DNA of 10,151 nucleotides from CAG-791 sp963591995 (GCA_963591995.1 CAVAUJ010000080.1:1-10151); one strand, 5' to 3'. Shown: positions 1 through 6,964, numbered from the stretch's first letter. Program-made: numbers and translations. The notes: a model not told the origin generated them from the letters alone.

Positions 1-132
1 GTTTTCCGGGGCCTATGTTTTGACTATTTCGGGACATTTTCATTTGTGCTTGACAGCGGGTTCTGCGAGGCCTCGCAAGGCCCCTGATCCGGACATTCTC
101 CGCCACCCTGTCGCTTTCTTGGCGAGTGGACC
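1..132. other. Intergenic DNA downstream of asnB with palindrome and near-repeat
   Basis: No gene is supported here. The stretch follows the asnB stop codon. It contains a perfect 12-bp palindrome, GCGAGGCCTCGC, at 65-76, enclosed by a wider complementary pair, GGGGCC at 8-13 and GGCCCC at 79-84. Two near-identical 12-mers lie at 30-41 and 89-100 (10 of 12 bases match, core GGACATT). No U-tract follows any of these on the minus strand, so I cannot call an intrinsic terminator. The repeats might be the edge of an insertion element or other repeat beyond the window, but no terminal inverted repeat or transposase is visible. Confidence 0.4.
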
Positions 133-2130
133 CTAACTCTGCTCTTCCGTCTGCAGCCAGGCCTGGAACATCAGAATGTACCAGAGCTGAACGCGCCAGA
201 TGCCGGCCTGTATGAACTCCTCCCAGATTTTGCGGACGACGGCGGCGTCCAGATAGCCCTGCCGATTTATGGTCGCAGCGTCCAGGAGCTCCTCCGCCCA
301 GCTGCGCAGCTCCGGATCCTCACGAAGCCATTTGCGGATCGGGATCGAGAAGCCTTTTTTGGGACGATCCATCATTTCCCTCGGAACATAGCGATAAAGC
401 ACATCCCGAAGCACCAGCTTGCCTGTGTCGTTCTCTCTCAGATATTCCAGGGGAAGCGTCCAGGCGAATTCCACCACATCGCGGTCGAGGAAGGGAACCC
501 TCGTTTCCAGCGACACCGCCATCGCCGTGCGGTCCACCTTTACCAGAATATCATCCGGATGGTACATCCGCAGATCCATCAGCATGATGTCGTGACAGAC
601 CTCTCCCGTGACATCCTCCCCCGTCTGCGTATATGCATAGGGAAGGGCCTCGTGGCAGAGCGCAATCCGGTTCCACAAAGGATCCGTCTCAAAGGAGAGG
701 CGGTAAACCTCTTCCGGACTCCGCGCCTGCAGAATCCCGCTTTTGATCCGGAGCAGATCGTTGGCCGCGAGCGGACTGTGCTCCAGCGCACCGCCCGCCG
801 CCCTGCGCAGCGCATACGGAAGCTTCCGGATCTTGTTCCATTTGCGCTTCGTTGCAGGATAATCATAATAGCCGCAGAACAGCTCATCCCCGGCATCTCC
901 CGACAGGGACACCGTCACGTGCTCTCTTGTGAGCTTGCTGACCAGATAGGTCGGAATCTGAGAGGAGTCTGCGAAGGGCTCCGCGAACATGGCAGGCAAC
1001 AGAGGAATCACCGCCTTGGCATCCTCCTCCGTAATGGTCAGCTCCGTATGCTCCGTGCCGAGATGCTCTGCAATCCGGGCGGCAAACGCCGCCTCATTGT
1101 AGGCAGGGTCCTCCATTCCTATGGTAAAGGTCCGCACCCTTTGTCCGCCGCGGCTCTCCTGCTGCATCAGGGACACCACCGTGGCCGAATCGATTCCCGC
1201 AGACAGAAAAGCTCCCAGCGGAACATCCGATACCATCTGGTCCCGGATGGACGCGCGCAGGAGGCGTTCCAGCTCATCCGCCGCCTCCTGTCTGGTGCCC
1301 GGAAAGAGATTGCGCTGGCCGCGGATGGCCGTCTCCGTCATCGACCAATACGTCGTCTGTCTCTTCTGCCCTTCGTCAAAGGGGAAGGAGAGCGTTAAAA
1401 TGGTCCCCGGCTCCAGCTTGTAGATATCCTCGTAGATGGTATAGGGCGCCGGAATGACGCCGTGCTCGAAATACAGATCCAGGACGCCCCGGCGGATCGG
1501 ATTGGAAAAGCCCTCTATGCTCCGCAGGCTCCCAAGATCCGAGGCAAAGGCAAAAACAGCCGGGGAATCGTCTCTGCCGGTTCCTTGACCACTGCAGTCA
1601 CCGTTCCCGTCCGCTCCCTTCCGGCGGATCCAGCCATAATACAGCGGTTTTTCACCGACGCGATCCCGTGCCAGCGTCAGAACGCGCTCCGCAATGTCGT
1701 ACAGCGCGACCGCAAACATCCCCTTGCACTGCAGCAGAGCCTTTTCCGCGCCGTAAAATTCCATGGCTTCCTGCAGAATCTCCGTGTCACAGGTGCTGCG
1801 CAGCGAAAGACTCTCTCCGCGCTGGGCAAGATCCTTCTCCAGACCGGCCCGCACGTCTGCGTGATTGTAGATCTCTCCGTTATAGACGAGAACCGTTTTC
1901 CCGGAATGCGACACCATCGGCTGCGCGCCGTTCTGCGATAAATCGAGGATCGACAATCGCTGATGCCCCAACGTACACAGACCGTCGGGAGACACCCAGG
2001 TCCCGCCGCCGTCCGGTCCGCGGTGCAGCATTCTCTCCCGCATACGCTGTACATTCCCGCGCTGATCCGGCACCGCTCCCGCAGCACCATCATGCCGTCC
2101 GATATTCAGAATTCCGGCAATTCCGCACAT
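133..2130 (-). CDS. asnB: Asparagine synthetase (glutamine-hydrolysing), AsnB/AsnO type
   Basis: This cytoplasmic enzyme makes asparagine from aspartate, ATP and glutamine. The start is fixed because Cys2 of MCGIAG is the nucleophile of the class II glutamine amidotransferase domain (about residues 2-205). That domain also shows HRGPDGG (36-42) and YNGEIYNH (83-90). The synthetase domain (about 240-640) carries the ATP pyrophosphatase loop as SAGIDS (310-315), where many members have SGGIDS, and SGDAGDELFCGY (410-421). The length of 665 aa is longer than E. coli AsnB (about 554) but close to Bacillus-type enzymes. An odd Gly/Asp/Arg-rich stretch of about 20 residues (169-190) interrupts the end of the amidotransferase domain, where homologues usually have a short turn. 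The purine-rich ribosome binding site (AGGAG) lies rather far upstream, about 14 nt. The gene follows the glucokinase gene after 49 bp and is probably last in the operon. Confidence 0.95.
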   Translation of the reverse strand: MCGIAGILNIGRHDGAAGAVPDQRGNVQRMRERMLHRGPDGGGTWVSPDGLCTLGHQRLSILDLSQNGAQPMVSHSGKTVLVYNGEIYNHADVRAGLEKDLAQRGESLSLRSTCDTEILQEAMEFYGAEKALLQCKGMFAVALYDIAERVLTLARDRVGEKPLYYGWIRRKGADGNGDCSGQGTGRDDSPAVFAFASDLGSLRSIEGFSNPIRRGVLDLYFEHGVIPAPYTIYEDIYKLEPGTILTLSFPFDEGQKRQTTYWSMTETAIRGQRNLFPGTRQEAADELERLLRASIRDQMVSDVPLGAFLSAGIDSATVVSLMQQESRGGQRVRTFTIGMEDPAYNEAAFAARIAEHLGTEHTELTITEEDAKAVIPLLPAMFAEPFADSSQIPTYLVSKLTREHVTVSLSGDAGDELFCGYYDYPATKRKWNKIRKLPYALRRAAGGALEHSPLAANDLLRIKSGILQARSPEEVYRLSFETDPLWNRIALCHEALPYAYTQTGEDVTGEVCHDIMLMDLRMYHPDDILVKVDRTAMAVSLETRVPFLDRDVVEFAWTLPLEYLRENDTGKLVLRDVLYRYVPREMMDRPKKGFSIPIRKWLREDPELRSWAEELLDAATINRQGYLDAAVVRKIWEEFIQAGIWRVQLWYILMFQAWLQTEEQS

Positions 2131-2179
2131 AAACTCGCTTTCTTCTCCTGTCAGAAATCAATGTGCCGCCGGTCTCTCC

Positions 2180-3130
2180 TCATTGGAGCACCATTCGCAC
2201 TGCACCGTACATGCCGGCATCGTTCCCCAGCTTCGCCAGCTTGAACACCGTTGTCCGGCACGCATGGAAGGCTGCCGGCACATAATACTTCTCCAGAGCT
2301 TCCAGAATGATCTCGCCCGCTCTGGAAACACCGCCGCCGATGACGAAGACCTCCGGATCCACCACCGCTGCGATCTGCGCCAGCGCTTCTCCCAGCTTTC
2401 TGCCGAAGGCATCCACCATATCCACGGCAAATGCATCGTTTTCCTTGGCCGCATCGAAGATGAGCTTGGCGCTCAGCCTCTCATCGTCCTTCAGAACGGT
2501 TGCCTTTTTCGTCTCCGCGAGCTTTTTCCTGGTCACGCGAACAATCCCGCTGGCCGAGGCATATTGCTCCAGGCAGCCGTGCTTGCCGCAGTTGCAGGCA
2601 TCCGCCTCATGTGCCTCCACCTTCATGTGCCCGATCTCCGCACCGGCACCGTGGGAGCCCGAAACAATCTTCCCGTCCAGAATCAGGCCGCCGCCGACAC
2701 CCGTCCCGAGTGTCACCAGCACCACATTCTGATAACCCTGACCGCCGCCCTTCCATTGCTCGCCAAGGGCGGCCACATTGGCATCGTTTCCGACCTTAAC
2801 CTTCATTCCGCCCAGAGCATCCGAAAGGGTCTCGCGTACGTCCACCACGCCCCAGTGCAGATTAACGGCCTGGTTCACAACGCCGGTCTCCAGCACAGGA
2901 CCCGGCACCCCGATGCCAAGACCTGCCACCTCCGATGCGGGAATCCTCCTCTCTTCCATCTTCGCTTTTACCGATGCCGCGACATCTCCCAGAATATAAC
3001 GGCCGTTTTCCTCCGTTCTGGTGGGAATCTCCCAGCTCTCGAGGAGCTCCTCCTTCTGCGCGTCAAAAAGTCCGTGCTTGATCGTCGTTCCGCCTACGTC
3101 AATGCCAAATGCATATCGCAGCTGTTCCAT
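2180..3130 (-). CDS. glcK: ROK-family glucokinase
   Basis: This predicted cytoplasmic sugar kinase transfers phosphate from ATP to glucose to give glucose 6-phosphate. The 316-aa length is typical of Firmicutes ROK glucokinases. Visible signatures are the N-terminal phosphate-binding loop DVGGTTIKHGLF (11-22), GNDANVAALGE (114-124) holding the catalytic Asp116, a second glycine-rich phosphate loop LGTGVGGG (141-148), and the ROK zinc site formed by His168 of GAEIGH and the cysteines of CNCGKHGCLE (179-188). A later glycine-rich FVIGGGVS segment is also as expected. There is no N-terminal helix-turn-helix domain, so it is a kinase rather than a ROK repressor. The start has a good ribosome binding site (AAGGGGG, about 5 nt upstream). 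Only 10 bp separate it from the ABC ATPase stop, which implies cotranscription. Another hexose or N-acetyl-hexosamine as substrate cannot be excluded. Confidence 0.92.
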   Translation of the reverse strand: MEQLRYAFGIDVGGTTIKHGLFDAQKEELLESWEIPTRTEENGRYILGDVAASVKAKMEERRIPASEVAGLGIGVPGPVLETGVVNQAVNLHWGVVDVRETLSDALGGMKVKVGNDANVAALGEQWKGGGQGYQNVVLVTLGTGVGGGLILDGKIVSGSHGAGAEIGHMKVEAHEADACNCGKHGCLEQYASASGIVRVTRKKLAETKKATVLKDDERLSAKLIFDAAKENDAFAVDMVDAFGRKLGEALAQIAAVVDPEVFVIGGGVSRAGEIILEALEKYYVPAAFHACRTTVFKLAKLGNDAGMYGAVRMVLQ

Positions 3131-3140
3131 AGCATCCCCC

Positions 3141-3899
3141 TTAATATTTTGTCAGGAACTGTCTCGTGCGCTCCTCCTTCGGATTCCCGAAGACCTCCTC
3201 CGGAGTCCCCTGCTCGGCAATCTTCCCCTCGTCCATAAAGATGACCCGGTCAGACACATCCCGGGCAAAGCTCATCTCATGCGTCACAATGATCATCGTG
3301 GTGTGCTGGTCTGCGAGCCCGCGGATTACCTTCAGCACCTCGCCCGTAAGCTCCGGATCCAGCGCAGAGGTCGGCTCATCAAAACAGAGAATGTCCGGAT
3401 GCAGGGCCAGCGCTCTGGCGATGGCTACCCGCTGCTGCTGCCCGCCGGAGAGCTGGTGCGGATAATTGTCCTTTCGATTGGACAGTCCCATCTGCTCCAG
3501 AAGCCGCTCCGCATCCTCCCGAAGCCTTGTCTCATCCGCTGAGCCGCCGGCCTTTGCGTGAAGGGACGGAGCCAGCATGACATTCTCCAATGCCGTATAT
3601 TGCGGAAACAGGTGGAAGGACTGGAATACCATCCCGAAATGGAGCCGTTTCTCCCGAAGCTTCGCATCGCTGAGCTTTTCCTTTTGTGCTCCATCATACA
3701 ACACATCGCCCCGCAGGGAAATGATCCCCTTGTCCGGCAGCTCCAGAAAGTTCAGACACCGCAGCAACGTCGTCTTGCCGGAGCCGGAAGAACCGATGAT
3801 GGACAGTGCGGTTCCCTCTTCCATGGAGAAGGAAATATCCTTCAAAACCTCGGTCTCCCCGAAGCTCTTCTGTATGTTCTTTACTTCCAAAATTGCCAT
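3141..3899 (-). CDS. Polar amino-acid ABC transporter, ATP-binding protein
   Basis: This is the ATPase of an amino-acid importer of the HisP/GlnQ class, acting as a dimer on the cytoplasmic face of the membrane. All core motifs are present: Walker A GSSGSGKT (36-43), Q-loop VFQSFHLFP (91-99), ABC signature LSGGQQQR (150-157), Walker B ILCFDEP (170-176) with D-loop SALDP, and the H-loop histidine in VTHEMS (His207). The length of 252 aa is normal for the family. The region around residues 70-85 (AQKEKLSDAKLREKR) is slightly longer and more charged than in GlnQ. The start ATG has a GGGAG ribosome binding site 8 nt upstream. The gene lies 20 bp after the permease stop and 10 bp before the glucokinase start, so it sits mid-operon. 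Confidence 0.95.
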   Translation of the reverse strand: MAILEVKNIQKSFGETEVLKDISFSMEEGTALSIIGSSGSGKTTLLRCLNFLELPDKGIISLRGDVLYDGAQKEKLSDAKLREKRLHFGMVFQSFHLFPQYTALENVMLAPSLHAKAGGSADETRLREDAERLLEQMGLSNRKDNYPHQLSGGQQQRVAIARALALHPDILCFDEPTSALDPELTGEVLKVIRGLADQHTTMIIVTHEMSFARDVSDRVIFMDEGKIAEQGTPEEVFGNPKEERTRQFLTKY

Positions 3900-3919
3900 A
3901 GCCGTCTCTCCCTGCGCAA

Positions 3920-4576
3920 TCAGCGGAAATAATCCAGTTTCTTCTCAATATAATCGAACAGCAGCGTCAAAAATCCGGAGAACAGAAGATAAAAAACGCC
4001 TGTGTAGAACAGCGGCCAGATGATGCCGGCGCTCTTGATGTACGCCTGTCCGTTCCAGATGATCTCATAGACTGCAATGACGCGCGCCAGGGAGGTATCC
4101 TTCACCAGCGTAATGATTTCATTGGAAATCGGCGGAACAATCCGTTTGATCACCTGCAGCAGGACCACCTTCCGGAAGATTTCTCCCTTGGTCATTCCAA
4201 GAACATAGCCGGCCTCATACTGTCCCACCGGGATGGATTGAATTCCTCCGCGATAGATTTCCGAAAAATAGCAGGAATAATTCAGGACAAAGGCGAACAG
4301 AGCTGCCGCGAAGCGTCCGGTGCTCCCGGACCCCCACCAGTTATTCCCCAGCAAAATTCCGGGGCCGTAATAGAAAACCAGCAGCTGCAAAAGAAGCGGT
4401 GTTCCGCGAATGATCCAGATCAGAAATTTCAGCGGATACTGTATCAGCTTTACCCGGCTCATAGAGCCCAGGCTCATGAGCAGCCCCAGCGGAAGAGAGA
4501 AAAGAAGCGTGAGGCCGAACAGCTTCAATGTTCCCAGGAACCCTTCCAAAAGTGATAATGTTACTTCCAAAAACAT
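3920..4576 (-). CDS. Polar amino-acid ABC transporter, permease (HisM/GlnP type)
   Basis: This is an integral membrane subunit that forms the translocation path of an amino-acid importer, probably as a homodimer because only one permease gene is present. I place the start at the ATG at 4576, giving 218 aa. It has a clear GGGAGG ribosome binding site about 8 nt upstream and begins with hydrophobic MFLEVTLSLLEGF; the frame is open further upstream but that extension has no family features. Visible family features are the first hydrophobic segment (about 10-37), RGTPLLLQ (57-64), a helix near 88-106, the EAA loop YEAGYVLGMTKGEIFRKVVL (120-139) that contacts the ATPase, LVKDTSLA (158-165), and a last hydrophobic segment (about 185-208). 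The substrate is not readable from the permease alone. The upstream stem-loop ends right against its ribosome binding site. Confidence 0.94.
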   Translation of the reverse strand: MFLEVTLSLLEGFLGTLKLFGLTLLFSLPLGLLMSLGSMSRVKLIQYPLKFLIWIIRGTPLLLQLLVFYYGPGILLGNNWWGSGSTGRFAAALFAFVLNYSCYFSEIYRGGIQSIPVGQYEAGYVLGMTKGEIFRKVVLLQVIKRIVPPISNEIITLVKDTSLARVIAVYEIIWNGQAYIKSAGIIWPLFYTGVFYLLFSGFLTLLFDYIEKKLDYFR

Positions 4577-4590
4577 CGCGTCATCCTCCC

Positions 4591-4647
4591 GCAGACGCCA
4601 CAAGTGCAAGGCCGGACCTTTGTCCGGTCTTGCACTCTTTCGTCTGC
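4591..4647 (-). promoter_or_regulatory. Intercistronic stem-loop just before the permease ribosome binding site
   Basis: Positions 4603-4617 pair with 4622-4636 to give a 15-bp stem, with one G-U pair in the minus-strand transcript or its complement and a 4-nt loop. An outer 7-bp stem joins 4591-4597 to 4641-4647 across a small internal loop. In the transcript the outer stem closes immediately before the GGGAGG of the permease. No U-tract follows, so it is not a canonical intrinsic terminator. Stem-loops between binding-protein and membrane-subunit genes often stabilise the upstream mRNA and lower downstream expression, which is the likely role here. Confidence 0.75.
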
Positions 4648-4747
4648 ATCCCAGTACATCGATTTTTAAATAACCGGGTATCCGTTTCTATCTCCCCGGA
4701 CGCTCCCGTATCCTTCGCTGTCCGCTCGCTGTCTGCTTCTTGTCAGC

Positions 4748-5644
4748 TTACTGTGCCTGCTCTACCAGAGAATCCTGCACACCGTACTGCTCTGCCGTCT
4801 CCTGCATGGAGCCGTCCGTGTAGAACTTCACAAATGCATCGTTGATGTATGCCGCCAGATCCGATCCCTTTCTGCAGCCGACACCGTATTCCTCCGTTGT
4901 CAGCTCCGCGGTGTGCGTCAGATCCGGATAATCCGTTCCCTCTCCGATCATCACACCGGCCATCAGAAGATCAATGATGCTGGCATCCGATGTACCGGCC
5001 TCCACCTCCATCAGCGTATCCGCCTGCGAGGTCAGGCTCGTGTAGTTGAAGCCGGCCTCTTCTGCAGCTGCCTCACCGGCCGATCCGGCCTCTACGGCGA
5101 AGGCAAGATCCTTCATGCTCTCCGCATCCGGATAATCCGCTGCCTTGTCGGCCGGAAGAACCACCACCTGCGCATTGTTGCAATAGGCATTGGTGCACTC
5201 CATCGAGGATGTCACCTCATCGGTCAGCGTCATGCCGTTCCACACAACATCGATGCTCTTATTGTTCAGCTCCAGAATCTTGTTGTCCCAGTCGATCTCA
5301 ACGAACTGCACCTCTACGCCGAGATCCTCCGCAACCTTTTTGGCCATATCCGCATCAAAGCCGATCCAGTCGCCGTTCTCATCCTTATAATCCATGGGTG
5401 CAAAATCGGTGATTCCGACAATCAGCGTACCCTTTTCCTGAATGTACGCCACATCACTGTCGGCTGCATCCGCCGTCTCCGCTGCCGCATCGGCGGTTTC
5501 CTCTGCGGCATCACCGGTCTCCTCTGTGCTGCCCTGTTCCGCCGTATCCGCCGCTTCCGTCGTTTCCCCGGATCCGCTGCAGCCCGCCAGCATGCTCATT
5601 GCCATCATGGCAGTCAGTGTAATGGCTAACGCTCTCTTTTTCAT
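4748..5644 (-). CDS. Amino-acid ABC transporter solute-binding lipoprotein (family 3)
   Basis: This is the extracellular substrate-binding protein of the importer, anchored to the outer face of the membrane as a lipoprotein. The start chosen at 5644 (MKKRALAITL) gives 298 aa with a strong GGAGGAG ribosome binding site. It begins directly with a lysine-rich signal peptide and a lipobox, LAGC (19-22), with Cys22 as the lipidation site. Residues 23-64 form a low-complexity acidic Ala/Glu/Thr linker with repeated EETADAA-like units, typical of clostridial lipoproteins. The binding domain begins at about residue 70 (GTLIVGITDFAPMDYKDENG) and carries the family-3 pattern GFDADMAKKVAEDLG and the hinge-region segment DVVWNGMTLTDE. 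These features fit a polar amino-acid or cystine-type binder; the exact ligand cannot be read. It is the first gene after the predicted promoter at 5719-5747. Confidence 0.94.
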   Translation of the reverse strand: MKKRALAITLTAMMAMSMLAGCSGSGETTEAADTAEQGSTEETGDAAEETADAAAETADAADSDVAYIQEKGTLIVGITDFAPMDYKDENGDWIGFDADMAKKVAEDLGVEVQFVEIDWDNKILELNNKSIDVVWNGMTLTDEVTSSMECTNAYCNNAQVVVLPADKAADYPDAESMKDLAFAVEAGSAGEAAAEEAGFNYTSLTSQADTLMEVEAGTSDASIIDLLMAGVMIGEGTDYPDLTHTAELTTEEYGVGCRKGSDLAAYINDAFVKFYTDGSMQETAEQYGVQDSLVEQAQ

Positions 5645-5662
5645 AACTCTCCTCCATCCCGC

Positions 5663-5700
5663 AGACGCATCCTGCACCATCTGCATTCTCTGCTGCGTCT
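5663..5700 (-). promoter_or_regulatory. Leader hairpin before the binding-protein gene
   Basis: Positions 5663-5669 (AGACGCA) pair perfectly with 5694-5700 (TGCGTCT). This would form a 7-bp stem in the 5' leader of the operon mRNA, ending a few bases before the GGAGGAG ribosome binding site. The downstream arm lies in the 12-mer GCGTCTGCGGGA (minus strand, 5657-5668), which recurs exactly before the permease ribosome binding site (4587-4598). This is a short structure, and a regulatory role is inferred only. Confidence 0.4.
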
Positions 5701-5718
5701 TTGTTTTAACATGCTAGC

Positions 5719-5747
5719 ACTTTACCACAGGAAAGCATTCAGAGCAA
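5719..5747 (-). promoter_or_regulatory. Predicted sigma-A promoter of the ABC transporter operon
   Basis: On the minus strand there is a -35-like TTGCTC (5742-5747), a 17-bp spacer, and a -10-like TAAAGT (5719-5724) preceded by TG one base upstream, making an extended -10 element. It lies about 75 bp upstream of the binding-protein start. No competing promoter-like site of similar quality was seen in the 171-bp gap between the epimerase stop and this gene. I also saw no intrinsic terminator with a U-tract in that gap, so read-through from the epimerase gene is possible. Confidence 0.5.
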
Positions 5748-5815
5748 GCCTTTCTTTGCGTGCAGGCTGCAGGAGCATCCGGAACCGGCCGCGGCGGCTT
5801 CCTCACCGGCACCTC

Positions 5816-6685
5816 TCACCCCACCAGAATTGTATATTCCTTCCGGAAGGTTTCTCCGGGGGCAGCTACATTCACATTCGGCTTCTGCGACAATTCCCCC
5901 GCAACGCCGATGTCGTCGCATCGTCCCATCCAGGGCTCCAGACATACAAAGGGCGCATCCTTCACAGACCAGATTCCGAAGTTCGGGAAGCCCTCGCACC
6001 GGATTCCGACATAGGACGTTCCGTCCTTTTTGCACAGCCACACTTCGTCGATCTGACCTCCATCAAAAATCAAGGCATCCCGCTCAAACATCTGCTCGGT
6101 TACAACGCAGCATTCCTTCTCCAGCAGAAGGTCATATCGGCTCACGGAATCCACCGCCTCCTCCTTCGGATCGATCAGATGGTAATGCAAGATCTTCTTC
6201 CCCGGAAAGCGCAGCATATAATCCTCTTTTGCCTCCTTGGCTCCGGCAAAGCGAAACGCCGGGTGTCCTCCGATGGTAAAATAGATGGTCTCCTTCAACG
6301 GATTTCTCACCTCCCAGCTCACACGAATGCCCTCCCCGGTAAGCTCATAGCCGATGCCGAGCTCGAACTCGAAGGGATATCGCCGCAGGGTCTCTTCCGA
6401 AGACGAAAGAACAAACCGCGCCCTTGTCCGTTCCGCGCATGTGCATTGGAATTCGCTGTCTCTTGCAAAGCCGTGCTGCGATGTCGGATACTCTTTTCCG
6501 TTGATCCGCATGATGTTCCGATAGGTTTTGCCGACATTCGGAAAGAGCACCGGCGCATGCCGCTTCCAGAATCTGCCATCCCCTTCCCACAGCAGATCCT
6601 CCTTTGTGCGCTTGTTGTAAATCCTCGTCAGCTCCGCTCCATGCTCCGCAATTTCCACACACAATGCCTCATTTTCCAGTTTCAT
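5816..6685 (-). CDS. Aldose 1-epimerase family protein (galactose-mutarotase-like, LacX-type)
   Basis: This predicted cytoplasmic enzyme interconverts anomers of an aldose or sugar phosphate. The start at 6685 (MKLENEALCVEIAEHGAEL) gives 289 aa, the usual length of the LacX-like branch, and matches the normal N-terminus of that branch. Visible features are WEGDGRFWKRHAPVLFP (33-49), a conserved histidine in QHGFARDSEF (70-79), GGHPAF (139-144) with the likely catalytic acid His141, and CLEPWMGR with Glu250 as the likely catalytic base. The ribosome binding site is an unusual G-run (GGGGGG) 7 nt upstream. The same frame stays open for 93 codons upstream of this Met with a TTG at 6820 and an ATG at 6700. 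I treat that extension as fused debris rather than native protein. The substrate is unknown; proximity to glucokinase suggests hexose metabolism. Confidence 0.9.
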   Translation of the reverse strand: MKLENEALCVEIAEHGAELTRIYNKRTKEDLLWEGDGRFWKRHAPVLFPNVGKTYRNIMRINGKEYPTSQHGFARDSEFQCTCAERTRARFVLSSSEETLRRYPFEFELGIGYELTGEGIRVSWEVRNPLKETIYFTIGGHPAFRFAGAKEAKEDYMLRFPGKKILHYHLIDPKEEAVDSVSRYDLLLEKECCVVTEQMFERDALIFDGGQIDEVWLCKKDGTSYVGIRCEGFPNFGIWSVKDAPFVCLEPWMGRCDDIGVAGELSQKPNVNVAAPGETFRKEYTILVG

Positions 6686-6964
6686 TTTCCGTCCCCCCAT
6701 CAACTCATGACCTGTAAGATCTGAAACTACGTCTCCTTCGCTCCGCTTTCCGGACAATTGCACAACACCAAAAACGATGGAAAGCTCATTAAGAAAAGCA
6801 TCTTTGACAAGATCCAGCAATTCAGCTACACTAATTTCAAAAGAAGGAATCGAAGCATTCTCATTTGAGTCTGACCTTCGGGCGGCGTAGGCCGCGCCTT
6901 CTTTTTTTGTTTCTCTCGATTTTGATAGATAGAGCGCAAGATTTAGATCAAGCTTATATTGTCG
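6686..6964 (-). other. Unassigned stop-free stretch joined in frame to the epimerase gene
   Basis: After an in-frame TGA at 6965-6967, the epimerase frame reads open for 93 codons to the epimerase Met. The translated text includes hydrophobic-amphipathic segments such as ISVAELLDLVKDAFLNEL and a charged part, SGKRSEGDVVSDLTG. I do not recognise the family. There is no convincing ribosome binding site for any internal ATG or TTG, and the base composition is more AT-rich than the epimerase gene. The opposite strand is also open across much of the stretch (stop TAG at 6888-6890). The likeliest explanation is a coding fragment from the neighbouring mobile-element remnant that was fused to the epimerase upstream region by deletion. 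A real N-terminal extension starting at TTG is less likely. Confidence 0.35.
6880..6908 (+). terminator. GC-rich hairpin with T-tract, terminator-like on the plus strand
   Basis: GGGCGGC (6880-6886), a GTAG loop (6887-6890) and GCCGCGCC (6891-6898) form a GC-rich stem with a two-base bulge, followed by TTCTTTTTTT. That is an intrinsic-terminator layout for plus-strand transcription. No convincing plus-strand gene precedes it; only a short open frame ending at TAG inside the loop does. It may be a relic of a rearranged gene or may shield the region from antisense transcription. Confidence 0.4.

Noticed and set aside
559..1941. Long plus-strand open frames opposite asnB (for example 559-1398 and 1462-1941).
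   Set aside because: They lie wholly antisense to a gene with intact catalytic motifs, have no ribosome binding site or recognisable domain, and show the Arg/Ser/His/Pro-rich composition of antisense frames.
2183..3238. Plus-strand frame of about 350 codons opposite glucokinase.
   Set aside because: It is an antisense shadow of a GC-rich gene; the minus strand carries all ROK motifs, and this frame has no domain or start signal.
4603..4636. The strong hairpin between binding-protein and permease genes considered as an intrinsic terminator.
   Set aside because: There is no U-tract on the minus strand, and the permease ribosome binding site follows at once, so an intercistronic control structure fits better.
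5711..6724. Plus-strand frame of about 337 codons opposite the epimerase gene.
   Set aside because: It has no ribosome binding site or family motif, and the minus-strand frame contains conserved epimerase residues at the expected spacing.
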